NCBI GenBank assembly: GCA_964541605.1
Contig: CAZIQY010000082.1
Coordinates: 1-12,010, forward strand
Direction: 5' to 3'
Source: CAZIQY01 sp964541605
GTDB taxonomy: Bacteria > Desulfobacterota > Syntrophia > Syntrophales > UBA2185
Length of the DNA stretch: 12,010 nucleotides
Shown here piece by piece: positions 1-7,003 of the stretch. The translations under genes were made by a program, and so were the position numbers. How positions within the stretch are numbered: the stretch's first letter is position 1; every line of letters begins with the position of its first letter. The notes under the pieces were generated by a model. That model saw only the letters and a program-made list of their open reading frames with translations. It was not told where the DNA came from and made no database searches.

Positions 1-1481
1 ATTTTTTTATTTGCGGCTTCGATCCGAAAACAGGAAAAGAGGTGCCGGGGTGGGTGAGCCAGGAAACGTTCGATGAATATAAAAAAAGCGGAATGACTTT
101 AGAAAAATTTGTGCAGAAACTTCCTTCTTTTCGCAATTTCACCCAGAAAAAGTCCGGTTCGATTGAACAGATGAAAGCAGGTAAAATTTCCTTGGATTGC
201 CGGGTGCTTGATACCGCTCCCCAATGCCAGGGATGGCATGAAGGAACGAAAGACGGGGGATCAGGGTCCTTTCTGATTCTCTGGAGCGGTCTCTGGAAAC
301 TTACGACATATGCCACTATTCCTTACTATACCGGCCCGTATGGAAATTCAAAGAGAGGATTTGGCTATGTGACGATAGGCGCCAATGTCGATGATTTTCA
401 CAAGGACGCAAATATCACGAGAGCCAAAATAGAAAAAAGCATTCTCGAAGAGGGAAAAGAGATTGTTGAGGCAAATGATAAAACCAGACAGTTAATCAGT
501 GAGCGTGCGTCCCATAACCGGAATCTCATTATTATCATTTCGTTATTGGCCGGCCTTTCCGTTATCGGCATATCTGTTGTCATAAGTTTCAATCTGACCG
601 GTCCTTTGAGGCGATTGACGGAAGGCGCGGTTTCGATGAGTAAAGGCGATTTTGATCAATCGATTGAAGTGAAATCGAAAGACGAGATAGGTCAGCTTGC
701 AAAGTCATTCAACGAGATGGCGAAAGCCGTATCTGAGATCGATAAAATGAAATCGGACTTCGTCACGATAGCATCTCACGAGTTGAGGACACCAATTCAA
801 GCCATGATGTTGGGGGTATCCGGCATCCTGGAGGGATATTCAGGTAAGATTGACGGAGAGGTCCGGGAAGATCTCGAACTCGCCAAGGTGGGCATTGAAC
901 GGCTGTTGCGTCTCGTCGAAAACCTTCTTGATCTGTCCAGGATTGAAGCGCAGAGAATCGAGTTAAATGTTTCCAGTACACCGGTTGCGGAAATCATTGA
1001 CAGGGCAATGGCGGAAGTCTCCGATTTGGCTTTTGCTCACGGGCATACAATCGTTAAGGATGTGTCCATGGATATCCCCGATATCCTGGTCGACAAAGAC
1101 CGCATGATCCAGGTCATGATCAATCTTTTGAGCAATTCCATCAAGTATACGCCGGATGGAGGAAAAATCATTGTAAAGACGGAAAAAGAGGGAAACGAGA
1201 CAATCTTTACTGTTACTGATAATGGATATGGAGTGCCTTATTGGGCGAAAGAAGAAGTTTTCAAGAAATTCTTTCAGGCGGACAGCCTCATGTCTCAGAG
1301 AGTCGGCGGAAGCGGATTGGGTCTGACGATTACGAAGGGGCTCGTGGAAAAGCATAGTGGAACGATCCAATGTGAGAGTCCTGTTCCGGAAGAGGAGTAC
1401 CCCGATCTTCCATTGGGAGGAGAACGGAAAGGGGCGATTTTCATTATCCGTCTTCCTGTAACAGATATTCGAAATGCTTGA
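1..1481 (+). CDS. Cache-HAMP sensor histidine kinase, 5' end cut off
   Basis: This is a membrane-bound sensor histidine kinase that autophosphorylates on His and passes the phosphate to a response regulator. The frame is open from nt 3, so the true start lies left of the window; the GTG at 42 is not needed as a start. Numbering codons from nt 42, residues 1-140 look like the C-terminal part of an extracytoplasmic Cache-type sensor (for example SGLWKLTTYATIPYYTG and GFGYVTIGANVDDF). One membrane helix follows at about 161-185, then HAMP to about 235. The HisKA motif SHELRTP has its His at 246. The ATPase domain has an N box with Asn 365, a G1 box DNGYG at 393 and a G2 box GGSGLGL at 422-428. 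All catalytic motifs are intact. The ligand cannot be told from sequence. A receiver protein begins 27 bp downstream and is the likely phosphate acceptor. Confidence 0.93.
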   Translation, partial: FFICGFDPKTGKEVPGWVSQETFDEYKKSGMTLEKFVQKLPSFRNFTQKKSGSIEQMKAGKISLDCRVLDTAPQCQGWHEGTKDGGSGSFLILWSGLWKLTTYATIPYYTGPYGNSKRGFGYVTIGANVDDFHKDANITRAKIEKSILEEGKEIVEANDKTRQLISERASHNRNLIIIISLLAGLSVIGISVVISFNLTGPLRRLTEGAVSMSKGDFDQSIEVKSKDEIGQLAKSFNEMAKAVSEIDKMKSDFVTIASHELRTPIQAMMLGVSGILEGYSGKIDGEVREDLELAKVGIERLLRLVENLLDLSRIEAQRIELNVSSTPVAEIIDRAMAEVSDLAFAHGHTIVKDVSMDIPDILVDKDRMIQVMINLLSNSIKYTPDGGKIIVKTEKEGNETIFTVTDNGYGVPYWAKEEVFKKFFQADSLMSQRVGGSGLGLTITKGLVEKHSGTIQCESPVPEEEYPDLPLGGERKGAIFIIRLPVTDIRNA

Positions 1482-1508
1482 GAAATGTTGTGGAAAGGAG
1501 AAAATCAC

Positions 1509-1880
1509 GTGGCGATTAAGAAAATTCTGGTTGTCGATGACGACAAACCGATATCGTCCTATTTGCTGAGAAAATTTACCAAGCTGGGTTATACCGTGTA
1601 TGTGGCGGAGGACGGTGAGAAAGCCGTTAAACAGGCATTTTCAAATCTTCCAGACATTATTCTGTTGGACGTAAAACTTCCGAGATTAGGTGGAATTGAA
1701 GTATGCAAAAGGCTGAAAGCTGATGATAGAACAAAAGATATCCCCATTCTTATACTCTCCGCCAAAGCACAATCTTTCGAAATTAACGAAGGTTTGGAAG
1801 CGGGAGCCGACAAGTATTTATGTAAGCCAATGAGTTTCCCTGCCATCCTGGATGAAATACGTGCGTATGATAAAAAGTAG
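1509..1880 (+). CDS. Single-domain (CheY-like) response regulator
   Basis: This is a stand-alone receiver protein of 123 residues with no DNA-binding or enzymatic output domain. The acidic pocket is D10-D12, the phosphoacceptor is D54 in ILLDVKLP, the conserved Ser is S84 and the conserved Lys is K106 before P107. I chose GTG 1509 because AAAGGAG at 1494-1500 sits 8 nt upstream and the product then starts directly at the first receiver strand. An ATG at 1485 in the same frame would add eight residues, lies 3 nt after the kinase stop and would place the Shine-Dalgarno inside the gene. Its position between two kinases suggests it takes phosphate from one or both, as a relay shuttle or by binding a target protein. 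Its partner is inferred from position only. Confidence 0.93.
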   Translation: MAIKKILVVDDDKPISSYLLRKFTKLGYTVYVAEDGEKAVKQAFSNLPDIILLDVKLPRLGGIEVCKRLKADDRTKDIPILILSAKAQSFEINEGLEAGADKYLCKPMSFPAILDEIRAYDKK

Positions 1881-1907
1881 GTTATTGCTAAAGGGGTAGG
1901 TTTTTCT

Positions 1908-4433
1908 ATGAAGAAAATCAAAACAGATAAAGGGGAGAAACAAAGACGTCTTCTCCAGGAATATATCTTTAATCTCGAGGATGTCCAGGAAAAGGCGGAA
2001 GAACTCGCCATTGCGCATGAAAAGCTAAAACAATCCCAGGAATTGCTCATGGCCGTTCTGGGATGCACAACACACGGTGTATGTTTAATCAGGAACGGCA
2101 CATTTGTTTGGTGCAACAAGGCGCTTACAGATATTTTAGGGTGGGAGTTGGGAGAAATAATCGGTAAGACAACCGAAGCCATCTATCCAGCTGTCCGGGA
2201 AGATGAAAAGGCGAATGTCATTTACGGCGCCTTTCAACAAAGAAGATCAGTCATGCATGAATGCGAACTCGTGCATAAAGATGGTCATCGTGTCCCATGC
2301 CTGGTAACAGGACATTTTATGGATGGTGATGATTCCTCCAGAGGCTATGTTTTATCAATTACAGATTTCACAGAGCGTAAAAAAATAGAAGAGGAATTGA
2401 TACAGCACCGTGATCATCTTGAAGAGATGGTGAAGGAACGTACGGCTAAACTGCAATGGGTGAATGATCAACTTCACAGGGAAATTAACGAACGGCGGCT
2501 TGTAGAAAATGCCCTCAAGGAATCAGAAAGCTGGTACAGGACAATTTTTGAAAATACAGGTACGGCCACAGCAATTTTAGATGAAAACAAAATCATCCTT
2601 CTCGCAAATGCGGAATGTGAGAAATTATCCGGTTATACTAGGATTGAATTAGAGGATAAAAAATGCTGGACGGATTTTGCCGAGAAAGAAGACCTCGACA
2701 GGATGCTGAACAGTCACAAACTGCGAAGACATGATAAAGATGCCGCTCCTAAAAATTATGAATTTCGATTCAGGGATCGGAAAGATCATGTAAAAGACAT
2801 CATTCTGACAATTGACATGATACCGGGCACCAATAGAAGTGTGGCATCATTATTAGATATCACAGAACGGAAGAAAGCGGAGGAGGAGAGGCGGAAAAGC
2901 GAGGAATTGTATACCACACTTATAAAGACCATGCCTGATATTGTGGTGCGCACAGATGTCAACGGAGAGATTCTCTTTGTCAATGAGGTTGGCCTCAAAA
3001 AGGGCGGGTATTCCCGTGAGGAGGTTATCGGGCATAACATCCTTTCATTTGTTGCCCCGGAGGAACGGAGAACAGCAACCGATACCATGTTGAACATGAT
3101 TCAACAAAGATTATACCCTATTGAATATCACATAACTGCCAAAGATGGCAGAAAACCGCTTTTTGAGGTGAATGGGAGAATCCTGAGAGATGAAGACGGT
3201 TTTCCTTATGGCTTTGTTTTCGTTTGCCGCGACATAACCGAACGGAGGCGAACAGAGGAGGCACGTCAAAGACTGGAAGAGCGCTTGCGTCGCGCTGAGA
3301 AAATGGAGGTTCTGGGGACTTTGGCCGGCGGTGTTGCTCATGACCTCAATAATGTCCTTGGTGTACTTGTCGGATATTCGGAACTGCTCCTGGAAAGAGT
3401 GCCGGAGGGAAATCACTTGAGAAAGTATGCCACCAATATCCTTCAATCAGGCCAGAAGGGAGCGGCTATCATTCAAGACCTGTTGACGTTGGCCAGAAGG
3501 GGCGTGGCTGTTTCAGACGTGATCAATCTGAATGACATTGTTTCCGGCTATTTGAAATCACCGGAGTTTGAGAGGTTGAAGAAATTTTATCCATGCATAA
3601 CCCTTGATGCCATTCTTGATAAAGAGCTGTTAAATATAAAGGGTTCTCCCGTTCACCTGGAAAAAACGCTCTTGAATCTGGTGTCCAACGCAGCAGAGGC
3701 GATATCTGACTATGGGGACATTACAATAAGGACAGAGAACCGTTATCTTGACAAGCCCGTCCAGGGGTATGATCATTTGCAGGAGGGTGACTATGCTGTC
3801 CTGCAAATATCCGACAACGGGAAGGGAATCTCTGCGGCCGACATTGAGAAGATTTTTGAACCCTTCTATACGAAGAAGGTCATGGGGAGAAGTGGAACAG
3901 GGCTGGGGCTTGCAGTCGTCTGGGGAACCGTGAAAGATCATGAAGGCTATATTGATGTCCAAAGCGAGGAGGGAAAGGGAAGCATCTTTTCACTCTATTT
4001 CCCGATTACCAGGGAAGCGAAGATGGTAAGTGATCTGAAAGTGGTGCCGGCTGAATCATACATGGGCAGCGGAGAATCGATACTGGTGGTTGATGATGTG
4101 CGCGAGCAAAGAGAGCTTGCCGTTACCATGCTGAGCAGGCTTGGCTATCGCGTAAATGCAGTATCGAGCGGTGAAGAGGCTGTCGAATACCTGAAATCCC
4201 GAACGGTCGATCTTATGGTTCTGGACATGATCATGGCCCCGGGCATTGATGGTCTGGAAACCTATAAAAGAGTTCTCGAAATCAACCCGAACCAGAAGGC
4301 CGTCATCGTGAGTGGTTTTTCGGAAACGGAACAGGTTGAGAATGCCCAGAAGTTAGGTGCAGGGTGCTATGTCCGAAAACCTTATATCATGGAGAAGATT
4401 GGTCTGGCGATCAGGGATGAACTGTTGAAATGA
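1908..4433 (+). CDS. PAS(x3) hybrid histidine kinase with C-terminal receiver
   Basis: This is a soluble hybrid sensor kinase of 841 residues with no signal peptide or membrane helix. In order it has an N-terminal charged helix (1-43), PAS1 (about 44-158, ending in DFTERKK), a coiled-coil linker (about 160-205), PAS2 (about 208-323, ending DITERKK), PAS3 (about 333-447, ending DITERRR) and HisKA with AGGVAHDLNN, His at 478. The ATPase domain follows, with N-box Asn 594, a DNGKG motif and GTGLGL. The C-terminal receiver has D729/D730, phosphoacceptor D773 and Lys 824. The DLNN form of the H box is typical of PAS-rich hybrid kinases. All key residues are present. It starts 27 bp after the receiver gene stop, with AGGGG at 1892-1896 upstream of the ATG. 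PAS ligands are unknown; no heme or flavin signature could be read with confidence. Confidence 0.93.
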   Translation: MKKIKTDKGEKQRRLLQEYIFNLEDVQEKAEELAIAHEKLKQSQELLMAVLGCTTHGVCLIRNGTFVWCNKALTDILGWELGEIIGKTTEAIYPAVREDEKANVIYGAFQQRRSVMHECELVHKDGHRVPCLVTGHFMDGDDSSRGYVLSITDFTERKKIEEELIQHRDHLEEMVKERTAKLQWVNDQLHREINERRLVENALKESESWYRTIFENTGTATAILDENKIILLANAECEKLSGYTRIELEDKKCWTDFAEKEDLDRMLNSHKLRRHDKDAAPKNYEFRFRDRKDHVKDIILTIDMIPGTNRSVASLLDITERKKAEEERRKSEELYTTLIKTMPDIVVRTDVNGEILFVNEVGLKKGGYSREEVIGHNILSFVAPEERRTATDTMLNMIQQRLYPIEYHITAKDGRKPLFEVNGRILRDEDGFPYGFVFVCRDITERRRTEEARQRLEERLRRAEKMEVLGTLAGGVAHDLNNVLGVLVGYSELLLERVPEGNHLRKYATNILQSGQKGAAIIQDLLTLARRGVAVSDVINLNDIVSGYLKSPEFERLKKFYPCITLDAILDKELLNIKGSPVHLEKTLLNLVSNAAEAISDYGDITIRTENRYLDKPVQGYDHLQEGDYAVLQISDNGKGISAADIEKIFEPFYTKKVMGRSGTGLGLAVVWGTVKDHEGYIDVQSEEGKGSIFSLYFPITREAKMVSDLKVVPAESYMGSGESILVVDDVREQRELAVTMLSRLGYRVNAVSSGEEAVEYLKSRTVDLMVLDMIMAPGIDGLETYKRVLEINPNQKAVIVSGFSETEQVENAQKLGAGCYVRKPYIMEKIGLAIRDELLK

Positions 4434-4447
4434 TTGACTTTATTTAA

Positions 4448-5038
4448 TTATACCTTGAACAGATTGAGGGTTTTCTCAATATAGCGAGCTTCCTGTTTCA
4501 AGGTTTCCAGGGCTGACTTGATTTCTTCTTCCGTATCAAGATCCTTAGCTCGATGTTTTAAACTTTCCAGAGTCGTCATCAGCGCCCCGTTGTTCTCTAT
4601 AAGCCTCTTGACCATATTGGATATGCCATTGATCATCTCATTAATTTGTCCGCATTCATCTGTTAAATAATCCCCTCTTCGTATGATAACCCTGCGTGAT
4701 AAATTCCCCTGGGTAATTTGTTCGAATGTTTGTCTGAAGTTCTCCAGAGGACCACAGATTTTATGCGTAATGATGATCATCTGAGAGATAAATAACGTAA
4801 AAAGAATGATGACGGTGGGAATCAGTCGCTTAATAATGATTGATAATGTTTGCGTCGCTTTATGTTGCACTTCAGGGTCTTTGGAAAACATCATATCAAA
4901 GATGAATGGATACAGAACAACAAAAACGATAACGATTGAGGCAATTGCTAAACAGATAATACTATGCATGACAATTGGCAACTGCAGTTTTTTGTTGATT
5001 AAACAGTTTTTAATTTTTCTCTTGTTTTTCTCTTTCAT
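4448..5038 (-). CDS. Small two-TM HAMP-domain protein without output domain
   Basis: This 196-residue inner-membrane protein has a basic N-terminus, TM1 at about 22-46, a short extracytoplasmic loop of about 25 residues, TM2 at about 71-92, a HAMP domain at about 93-145 (CGPLENFRQTFEQITQGNLSRRV) and a C-terminal helical or coiled-coil tail (150-190). It has no kinase, methyl-accepting, cyclase or EAL output domain, and the loop is too small for a usual sensor domain. On the minus strand GGGG at 5049-5046 lies 7 nt before the ATG. The gene begins 19 bp after the stop of the decayed acyl-CoA synthetase copy and may depend on the promoter near 5664-5693. It converges on the hybrid kinase with only 14 bp between stops. 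It might act as a membrane partner for a kinase; this is inferred from domain content. Confidence 0.85.
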   Translation of the reverse strand: MKEKNKRKIKNCLINKKLQLPIVMHSIICLAIASIVIVFVVLYPFIFDMMFSKDPEVQHKATQTLSIIIKRLIPTVIILFTLFISQMIIITHKICGPLENFRQTFEQITQGNLSRRVIIRRGDYLTDECGQINEMINGISNMVKRLIENNGALMTTLESLKHRAKDLDTEEEIKSALETLKQEARYIEKTLNLFKV

Positions 5039-5057
5039 GGGCGTTCCCCTTTAAAAA

Positions 5058-5252
5058 TCAGCCTGAGATAATGGTGGCGTCTACCGCGATTGCCCCATGC
5101 TTCGAAATGATCAGAGGGTTGATATCGATTTCCCGAATCCGTGGGTACCGGATGCGGAGGTTGCCGAAATTGACGAGGATGCGGGCAAGTTCCTTCCTGT
5201 CAACCGGCGGCTCTCATCTGAAGCCGTTCAGGAGCTTCTGACCACGAAGGCG
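5058..5252 (-). pseudogene. 3'-terminal remnant of a second acyl-CoA synthetase (ADP-forming)
   Basis: On the minus strand this stretch translates as the last 65 codons of an ADP-forming acyl-CoA synthetase, including the string REIDINPLIISKHGA, and ends with its own TGA at 5060-5058. It aligns with 7004-7198, the end of the intact gene, at about 88% nucleotide identity (23 mismatches in about 186 bases counted by eye) and differs at about eight residues. The frame is broken by TGA at 5216-5214, where the intact gene has a Gly codon (GFRGEPP). The rest of the roughly 630-codon gene is absent; similarity stops near 5252, where a MoeA-like fragment begins. No start codon or ribosome site serves the fragment. 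It is a dead gene end left by a deletion after duplication, or a product of recombination between paralogues. Confidence 0.85.
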
Positions 5253-5650
5253 ATGTCCTTACCCGGCCCCATGCGCACGTGGTGGAATAGCTCCTGCCGG
5301 CCCCAGGTAACCAGGCAAAAGCCTTTCTCCCTTTGACCTTCGTATTTGACACCGGCGAATGCAGATCCGGCCACTTTCAGGCACACTGGTTTTCGCCTGT
5401 CGGCATAAACTACATCAGTGGATTTAACGGCAAAGCCATCTTTGAGCGACACACCTACGGAATGATAGCTCACCATTGCCACCAGGTCAGCGGCAGCAAC
5501 CCGACATACACACAGGTCGAGCGAAAGCGCTTCGTCTCCCACCGGCCGGACATTAGCTCCGATAATATCGAAGGCTTCCCGAAAGCCGATATAGCCGGTC
5601 CCTTCATCAATTTCGTTATAATCTGTCTTCACGATTAATTGTCTACTCAA
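5228..5650 (-). pseudogene. N-terminal fragment of a MoeA-like molybdopterin protein
   Basis: The minus-strand frame gives 140 residues. About residues 22-133 resemble the N-terminal part of MoeA (molybdopterin molybdotransferase), the enzyme that inserts molybdate into molybdopterin. Matching parts are an EAF/EALSLDLCVCRVAAADL helix region, VSLKDGFAVKSTDV (compare the family DxSxMDGYAV motif) and RRKPVCLKVAGSAFAG. GPGKDI would match the family PPGADA segment. The family DxSxMDG Met is Lys here; some MoeA-like proteins have SLKDGFAV, so this change need not be decay. MoeA is normally about 400 residues; here the frame leaves the family at about residue 133 and runs into the acyl-CoA synthetase remnant out of frame, stopping at 5228. 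The only plausible start is TTG 5650, with no convincing ribosome site. A broken gene is most likely; a short working protein cannot be excluded. Confidence 0.65.
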
Positions 5651-5663
5651 ATTTCTTTATTCC

Positions 5664-5693
5664 AGTATATACTGCTCGACAGGAAGGATTCAA
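5664..5693 (-). promoter_or_regulatory. Candidate sigma-70 promoter overlapping a 12-bp palindrome
   Basis: Reading the minus strand, TTGAAT (5693-5688) is followed after 18 bases by TATACT (5669-5664), matching 4/6 and 5/6 of the sigma-70 consensus. The -10 lies inside the perfect palindrome CAGTATATACTG (5663-5674). This is a typical place for a repressor operator. It would start transcription near 5657, just before the MoeA-like remnant, and could now serve mainly the HAMP gene. It is a pattern match only; no transcript data are available. Confidence 0.35.
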
Positions 5694-5764
5694 AAAAATC
5701 CGATTACTGATGTTTCAAGATCTCCAAATCACAGGAATCGGCATCCTGATACGAACCCGATACG

Positions 5765-6994
5765 TTAATAGGGCACTTCGTTCACAATGGGACGATAAAG
5801 GAAAAGATGGTTACGGATAAAATTGATTCTCTTGTCCATATCCTCAAGAGAATTGCAGATATAGGTCGTCACCAGCTTTCCTTCCTTTGCAAACTGGATG
5901 TGTTCCTTTCCTGCATAACAGAAATTGTTTTTATGATATTTCGGATTCGTCGGGTTCACTTCCGGTATGACCGCGATAAGGACCTTCGGGTCGGACCAGG
6001 GTCCCTCCAGTCTCTCCGCCGAGCGATACAGCAACCGGTCTCCCTTGTTATGTGCAGACAGGTAAACGGCAATCCACCGTTTCTGACTTTCGTGATATCG
6101 GACACTGAGCTCCGAAACACCGGCATCCAAAACGATTTTGGCCCTCGCCGGATCCAGTCCCTTTCGCCAGATGTCGTCCTTCGCATAATACTCCATGGCC
6201 CCCGCCGGATCATGGAGCCGGTCAGTTGGAATGCGGATCAGGATGTTTCCCAGAACTCCCGGAGCCTTCTCTGAAGGAACACAGAGCGGATAAAAATAAA
6301 CCTCCTTGCCGTAGACGACGGAGGTTGCGGCCAGTGCTGCAACGCCCGAAGGAATGGCCGCCGACCAATCCAGATATTCCACGGACCAGCCATGGGGGTC
6401 TTTGCAATGATAATTCCGGATCATCGCGATTTTGTGCCCGGCAATCTTGAATTTTAACGGGACTTCCATTTTCGGTGCCGGCTCAATGACCACAAACGGT
6501 ATGTAGAGCCTGTCATGAACCTTGAATGGATCTTGCGGCCACATCCATTGCTTATCGCCAAAAGAGGAGATAAATCGCCCCTCTTTTTTTTTCAGGAAGT
6601 AGCGGATGTTGAATCGTCCTTCTTCGCTGCAGGTCGAGATCGCCAGAGTCGTCCCCAACACGAGATCCATATCCACCCTGTTTTTCCTGCCCTTTCTGTC
6701 GGAGACAAAGGTGTCCCCAAATAGCCAGAGCGTCCGTCCGTCATCAAGCAAAATGGAATAGGCGCCATCGCCTCCATACCAGCCGTCCCGGTCGGGAAAA
6801 CTGGGGAGACATCCGGCTGCGTTACGGGGAGCCGGATGACAGACCCCGCTGAAAAAGGGTAGCAGGGAAAACATCATCACGGCTGCAAGCGACACCAGGA
6901 GCCGGCATGATTTTTCCCTTGAATGATCTGTTACGACAGTAATTTTCATCTGATTTATTGCGGGTGCTTCGTTATTAAAAGATATCTTCCGCAT
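5765..6994 (-). CDS. Secreted DUF4185-like beta-propeller protein
   Basis: The frame encodes up to 409 residues. A basic segment and hydrophobic core at about 31-51 (RLLVSLAAVMMFSLLPFFSG) look like a Sec signal peptide, so the mature protein should be exported. The segment GWYGGDGAYSILLDDGRTLWLFGDTFV (71-97) is characteristic of DUF4185 and related glycosidase-like five-bladed propellers. A later part has GPWSDPKVL, another propeller-type strand. ATG 6994 is 9 bp after the synthetase stop and has only a weak CTGAAG-like ribosome site. ATG at codon 16 (MKITVV) would give a more usual signal-peptide length, so the start is uncertain. There is no lipobox: FSGVC lacks a small residue at -1. The substrate is unknown; a surface glycan role is suggested only by fold family. 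Confidence 0.8.
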   Translation of the reverse strand: MRKISFNNEAPAINQMKITVVTDHSREKSCRLLVSLAAVMMFSLLPFFSGVCHPAPRNAAGCLPSFPDRDGWYGGDGAYSILLDDGRTLWLFGDTFVSDRKGRKNRVDMDLVLGTTLAISTCSEEGRFNIRYFLKKKEGRFISSFGDKQWMWPQDPFKVHDRLYIPFVVIEPAPKMEVPLKFKIAGHKIAMIRNYHCKDPHGWSVEYLDWSAAIPSGVAALAATSVVYGKEVYFYPLCVPSEKAPGVLGNILIRIPTDRLHDPAGAMEYYAKDDIWRKGLDPARAKIVLDAGVSELSVRYHESQKRWIAVYLSAHNKGDRLLYRSAERLEGPWSDPKVLIAVIPEVNPTNPKYHKNNFCYAGKEHIQFAKEGKLVTTYICNSLEDMDKRINFIRNHLFLYRPIVNEVPY

Positions 6995-7003
6995 TCTTCA
7001 GGG

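Noticed and set aside
963..1508. Minus-strand 181-codon frame opposite the Cache kinase
   Set aside because: It lies over the HisKA and ATPase coding region, whose motifs are intact on the + strand.
4434..4447. Terminator between the convergent hybrid kinase and HAMP genes
   Set aside because: Only 14 bp, AT-rich, and no stem is visible.
5685..5745. Small inverted repeats after the DUF4185-like gene as a terminator (GGATT/AATCC and CAGGA/TCCTG)
   Set aside because: Stems of only 5 bp without a proper T tail; not convincing.
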